From a virus: a DNA stretch of 21,911 nt. Position numbers and translations under genes: made by a program. The notes under the pieces are model-generated. The model worked only from the letters and a program-made list of their open reading frames with translations. It was not told the origin of the DNA and ran no database searches. How positions within the stretch are numbered: position 1 is the stretch's first letter; each line of letters begins with the position of its first letter. The DNA is taken from positions 1 to 21,911 of IMG/VR virus record IMGVR_UViG_3300010885_086710; one strand, given 5' to 3'. Of the stretch, positions 20,030 through 21,911 are shown piece by piece.

Positions 20030-20869
20030 ATGATAGCTGTTACTTTAATGGGTGGCCTGGGAAATCAACTTTTTGAGTATGCCTTTGCCCGCAGTTTATC
20101 GATAAAATACCAAAAAGACCTTAAAATTGATCTTTCTTTTTTGAAAAGAAAAGATTTGGGTCTAAATTTCGTTTACCGGAATTATGATTTAGATTTGTTT
20201 CACACAATTGAAGATTTTAAAATTGGATACGAAAGTTTCATCAGAATTGATGAAACTCATTTTCATTACTCACGAGACATTGTCGATTCAATATCTAATT
20301 TCTCATCGTCGAATTTAATACTTAATGGATATTGGCAATCACCAAAATACTTCCATGGATTTGAATCCGACATTAAATCAGAATTTCAATTTAAGAAAAA
20401 AATAGAAAATTCTAATGATGAATTGATTAAAAAAATGCATCAAAAAATACAAAATGAAAATTCAATTATGGTCAGTGTCAGGAGAACTGATTACTTAAAT
20501 TCAAATTTTCATGCCTTAGTTGGGATCGATTACTTCGAATCTGCAATCGAAGAAATGAAATCTAAAGTCGACAATCCACATTTTTTCATTTTTTCGGATG
20601 ACATACCATGGTGTCACCAAAATTTAAAAATAGATAATTCAATTTTTGTTGATCATTCGTATTCTGGGGAAAAATTCGGATATTATCTCCAGTTAATGTC
20701 TTCTTGCAAAAACTTCATTATACCAAATAGTACTTTTGCTTGGTGGTCGGCTTGGCTTTGTGAAAATGAAAACAAAATAATAATTTCACCTAAGAAATGG
20801 ACAATTGATGATTCCATCGATACAACGGACCTGATCCCGAAATATTGGACAAATCATCTCTGGATTTGA
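20030..20869 (+). CDS. GT11 alpha-1,2-fucosyltransferase-like protein
   Basis: The 279-residue protein matches family 11 fucosyltransferases, which transfer fucose from GDP-fucose to galactose in alpha-1,2 linkage. Motifs in order: GGLGNQLFEYAFARSL (8-23), NGYWQSPKYF (99-108), VSVRRTDYLN (148-157) and NSTFAWWSAWLCENE (233-247), the donor-binding region. The usual HxRRxDY motif has Ser in place of the first His, which could reduce activity or mark a subfamily. No signal peptide or membrane segment. I chose ATG 20030; an upstream frame to 19943 overlaps the divergent gene. Such enzymes are common in Bacteroidota glycan clusters, so transfer from a host is likely. In a phage it may decorate virion protein or change host surface sugars. 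Confidence 0.88.
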   Translation: MIAVTLMGGLGNQLFEYAFARSLSIKYQKDLKIDLSFLKRKDLGLNFVYRNYDLDLFHTIEDFKIGYESFIRIDETHFHYSRDIVDSISNFSSSNLILNGYWQSPKYFHGFESDIKSEFQFKKKIENSNDELIKKMHQKIQNENSIMVSVRRTDYLNSNFHALVGIDYFESAIEEMKSKVDNPHFFIFSDDIPWCHQNLKIDNSIFVDHSYSGEKFGYYLQLMSSCKNFIIPNSTFAWWSAWLCENENKIIISPKKWTIDDSIDTTDLIPKYWTNHLWI

Positions 20870-21408
20870 AAAAATTACCAAAACTTACCTTTAAAAAAAC
20901 ATACATGTTAAGTAATTGCATAAAAATTTAGATCACTTGGGTGATTTTTGATTTGATATCCTTGCGTTTCTCGATACCTAGGGGAGATTAATAATATGAT
21001 ATATACATTACTCTTCATGGGCTTCCTTTAGGACCCACACAAACCCATAGGGGAATTAAAAAATATAACAAACAAATAGGGCAACGTTTGCCCGAATTTA
21101 CGCTTGTGGACAACCCAACTATGGATGACAAACTCAGTAATGAGGTACTAAAAAGTAGTGGTTGGATGAAACAAGAAAATCAACGTGAAACGAACTGTAT
21201 AAGTTTGTGTAACTTTGATTGAACGGTCAGGTATGACCCAGATAGGACATGAAATACCTGGATTTCCAGAATCTTTCGAAACCTCAAGATATCCAAATGA
21301 AAAATGGGCCAAGTGGCTTATATTTGTATATCATTACCTTTGTTAAGGGTCATCCTTGCATGTAATTACCTACACAACATTCAAAAACAAAAAAAAATAC
21401 TCATCTCT
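20870..21408 (+). other. Long spacer with small uncertain frames
   Basis: No gene can be firmly supported in these 539 bases. A frame stays open from 20995 to TGA 21222; its only ATG (21121) gives 33 residues starting MDDKLSNEVLKSSGW. A second frame, 21233-21346, gives 37 residues starting MTQIGHEIPGFPESFETSRY. Both have plausible composition but no recognised family, and could be remnants of one gene. Hairpins are present at 21079-21093 (GGGCAA-CGT-TTGCCC) and 21228-21260 (CAGGTAT/ATACCTG). The 13-nt box lies at 20999-21011. Confidence 0.35.
20999..21011 (+). promoter_or_regulatory. 13-nt box ATATATACATTAC, copy C
   Basis: Identical to copies at 3507-3519 and 11727-11739. It shares flanking positions with the 11727 copy, including a GGACCCA some 20 bases downstream. 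The next clear gene to the right is the lipoprotein at 21409, with small frames in between. Confidence 0.45.
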
Positions 21409-21612
21409 ATGTCAAAAAAACAAAAACTTTCCATCGCCATACTAGCTACAATTTCAACATTTTTGTTAGGTATTTTTGTAGTATCGTGTTCAAATGTGTC
21501 CAAGCCAGAATCCTCTTCACTGGACTCCACTCATGTGGACTCCACTCATGTGGACTCCACTCATGTGGATCCAACAAGTGTAGATTCTACTCTTGCAGAT
21601 TCATTGCGATGA
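21409..21612 (+). CDS. Small lipoprotein with five-residue repeats
   Basis: The 67-residue protein has a lipoprotein signal: MSKKQKLSIAILATISTFLL, then GIFVVSC with the lipobox cysteine at residue 27. After cleavage about 40 residues remain, rich in Ser, Asp, Thr and Val, with tandem DSTHV units (three exact, then DPTSV and DSTLA). The mature part is short, extended and has no folded domain I can name. It would be attached to the host membrane, possibly the outer membrane. Phage lipoproteins of this size often act in superinfection exclusion or lysis, but nothing in the sequence decides this. I chose ATG 21409; an upstream start at 21304 would put residues before the signal. A strong terminator follows at 21691. 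Confidence 0.75.
   Translation: MSKKQKLSIAILATISTFLLGIFVVSCSNVSKPESSSLDSTHVDSTHVDSTHVDPTSVDSTLADSLR
21522..21581 (+). repeat. 15-bp tandem repeats in the lipoprotein gene
   Basis: GGACTCCACTCATGT occurs three times exactly (21522-21566), followed by a degenerate unit to 21581. The repeats encode DSTHV units. The exact DNA identity suggests recent expansion. Confidence 0.85.
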
Positions 21613-21690
21613 AAAAGATTGGATTTGTTCTATTTGCCAATTAAAAAATTAAATACAACTGGTGGATTGGAGGACTATTGGTCATCCCCT

Positions 21691-21723
21691 AAATTCCCAT
21701 CATTTAGATGGGAATTTTTTTTT
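21691..21723 (+). terminator. Strong rho-independent terminator
   Basis: AAATTCCCATC (21691-21701) pairs perfectly with GATGGGAATTT (21707-21717) around ATTTA, followed by a run of T. It ends the lipoprotein transcript. Confidence 0.9.
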
Positions 21724-21790
21724 CATATAGTTCATATCATCACCTTACCGAACCACTAGCATTCTTTCACTGTGGAAAGATAACGGATTA

Positions 21791-21814
21791 CGCATTATCT
21801 AAAGACTAATGTGC
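21791..21814 (+). repeat. CTAAAGA hairpin R7 (degenerate)
   Basis: The loop CTAAAGA and right arm CTAATGTG are kept, but the left arm CGCATTAT has two mismatches. It is followed after 6-8 bases by the 32-nt companion element shared with R5, which confirms that it belongs to the family. Confidence 0.6.
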
Positions 21815-21820
21815 TTGAGA

Positions 21821-21852
21821 TTCACAGAGTATGCTTCTTCGCAGAAGTCCGA
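21821..21852 (+). repeat. 32-nt companion element of hairpin R7
   Basis: Matches the reverse complement of 3538-3569 at 30 of 32 positions and contains the hairpin CTTCT-TCGC-AGAAG. A further hairpin GCCAC-CTTTGTA-GTGGC follows at 21860-21876. The stretch 21613-21911 holds no gene I can support; it contains the terminator, R7, this element and this last hairpin. Confidence 0.75.
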
Positions 21853-21911
21853 TTTGATCGCCACCTTTGTAGTGGCAAGTTCCTTACCATATATTTAAAC
21901 TTTCTTTAAGA

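Noticed and set aside
3538-21852. Invertible DNA segment bounded by the two companion elements
   Set aside because: The elements are inverted, but 18 kb apart and only 32 nt, and no site-specific recombinase is seen in the window.

Overview
The window looks like about 22 kb from a T4-like myovirus (contractile-tail phage) that infects a Bacteroidota host. The phage assignment rests on a gp17-type large terminase, a gp25-type baseplate wedge protein, a baseplate-hub-like protein, a gp44-type clamp loader, a tRNA cluster and a lysis-like gene pair. The host assignment rests on several -7 boxes of the form TAnnTTTG with -33 TTG/TTTG partners, few recognisable Shine-Dalgarno sequences, a ClpS of the Bacteroidota subtype, and a small protein whose C-terminus resembles the tail domain of Bacteroidota rhomboid proteins. 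The DNA is strongly AT-rich and the standard code fits almost everywhere.

Layout. Positions 1-820 hold the start of a leftward gene, a hairpin-rich spacer, and a leftward tRNA cluster (Arg-UCU, Gly-UCC and a tRNA-like element without a recognisable body) behind a host-type promoter. From 820 to 4300 come a GT25-like glycosyltransferase, two unrecognised proteins and an ECF-type sigma factor, all leftward. A rightward two-domain glycosyltransferase follows, then a leftward baseplate hub and a MoxR-like AAA+ ATPase. A 550-bp spacer (9051-9606) holds terminator-like structures and a frame interrupted by two amber codons. Next come an acidic protein and a 2H phosphoesterase (leftward), then the clamp loader and gp25 (rightward). 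Leftward again are an isochorismatase-like hydrolase, a Gln/Ala/Gly/Ser/Lys repeat protein, two membrane/coiled-coil proteins that could be spanins, ClpS and the large terminase. The right third holds a possible small terminase, a HAD-like protein with a Nudix hydrolase, a DUF5872-like basic protein, a GT11 fucosyltransferase and a small lipoprotein with tandem repeats.

The most unusual signal is not a gene. Seven short hairpins share the loop CTAAAGA (TCTTTAG on the other strand) while their stems differ, in several cases by compensated base-pair changes. They sit between genes or just before start codons. Two carry the same 32-nt companion sequence, and two lie between a shared 13-nt AT-rich box and a start codon. 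This looks like a phage-specific regulatory element, perhaps comparable in role to the promoter/stem-loop cassettes of T4-like phages, but with its own sequence.

Several genes suggest a role in managing the host: a 2H phosphoesterase (possible cyclic-nucleotide signal degradation or RNA end processing), a Nudix hydrolase, a cysteine hydrolase, ClpS (possible redirection of the host Clp protease), an acidic protein and three glycosyltransferases. Three proteins share an N-terminus of the type KxFESF, which may be a head-targeting tag.
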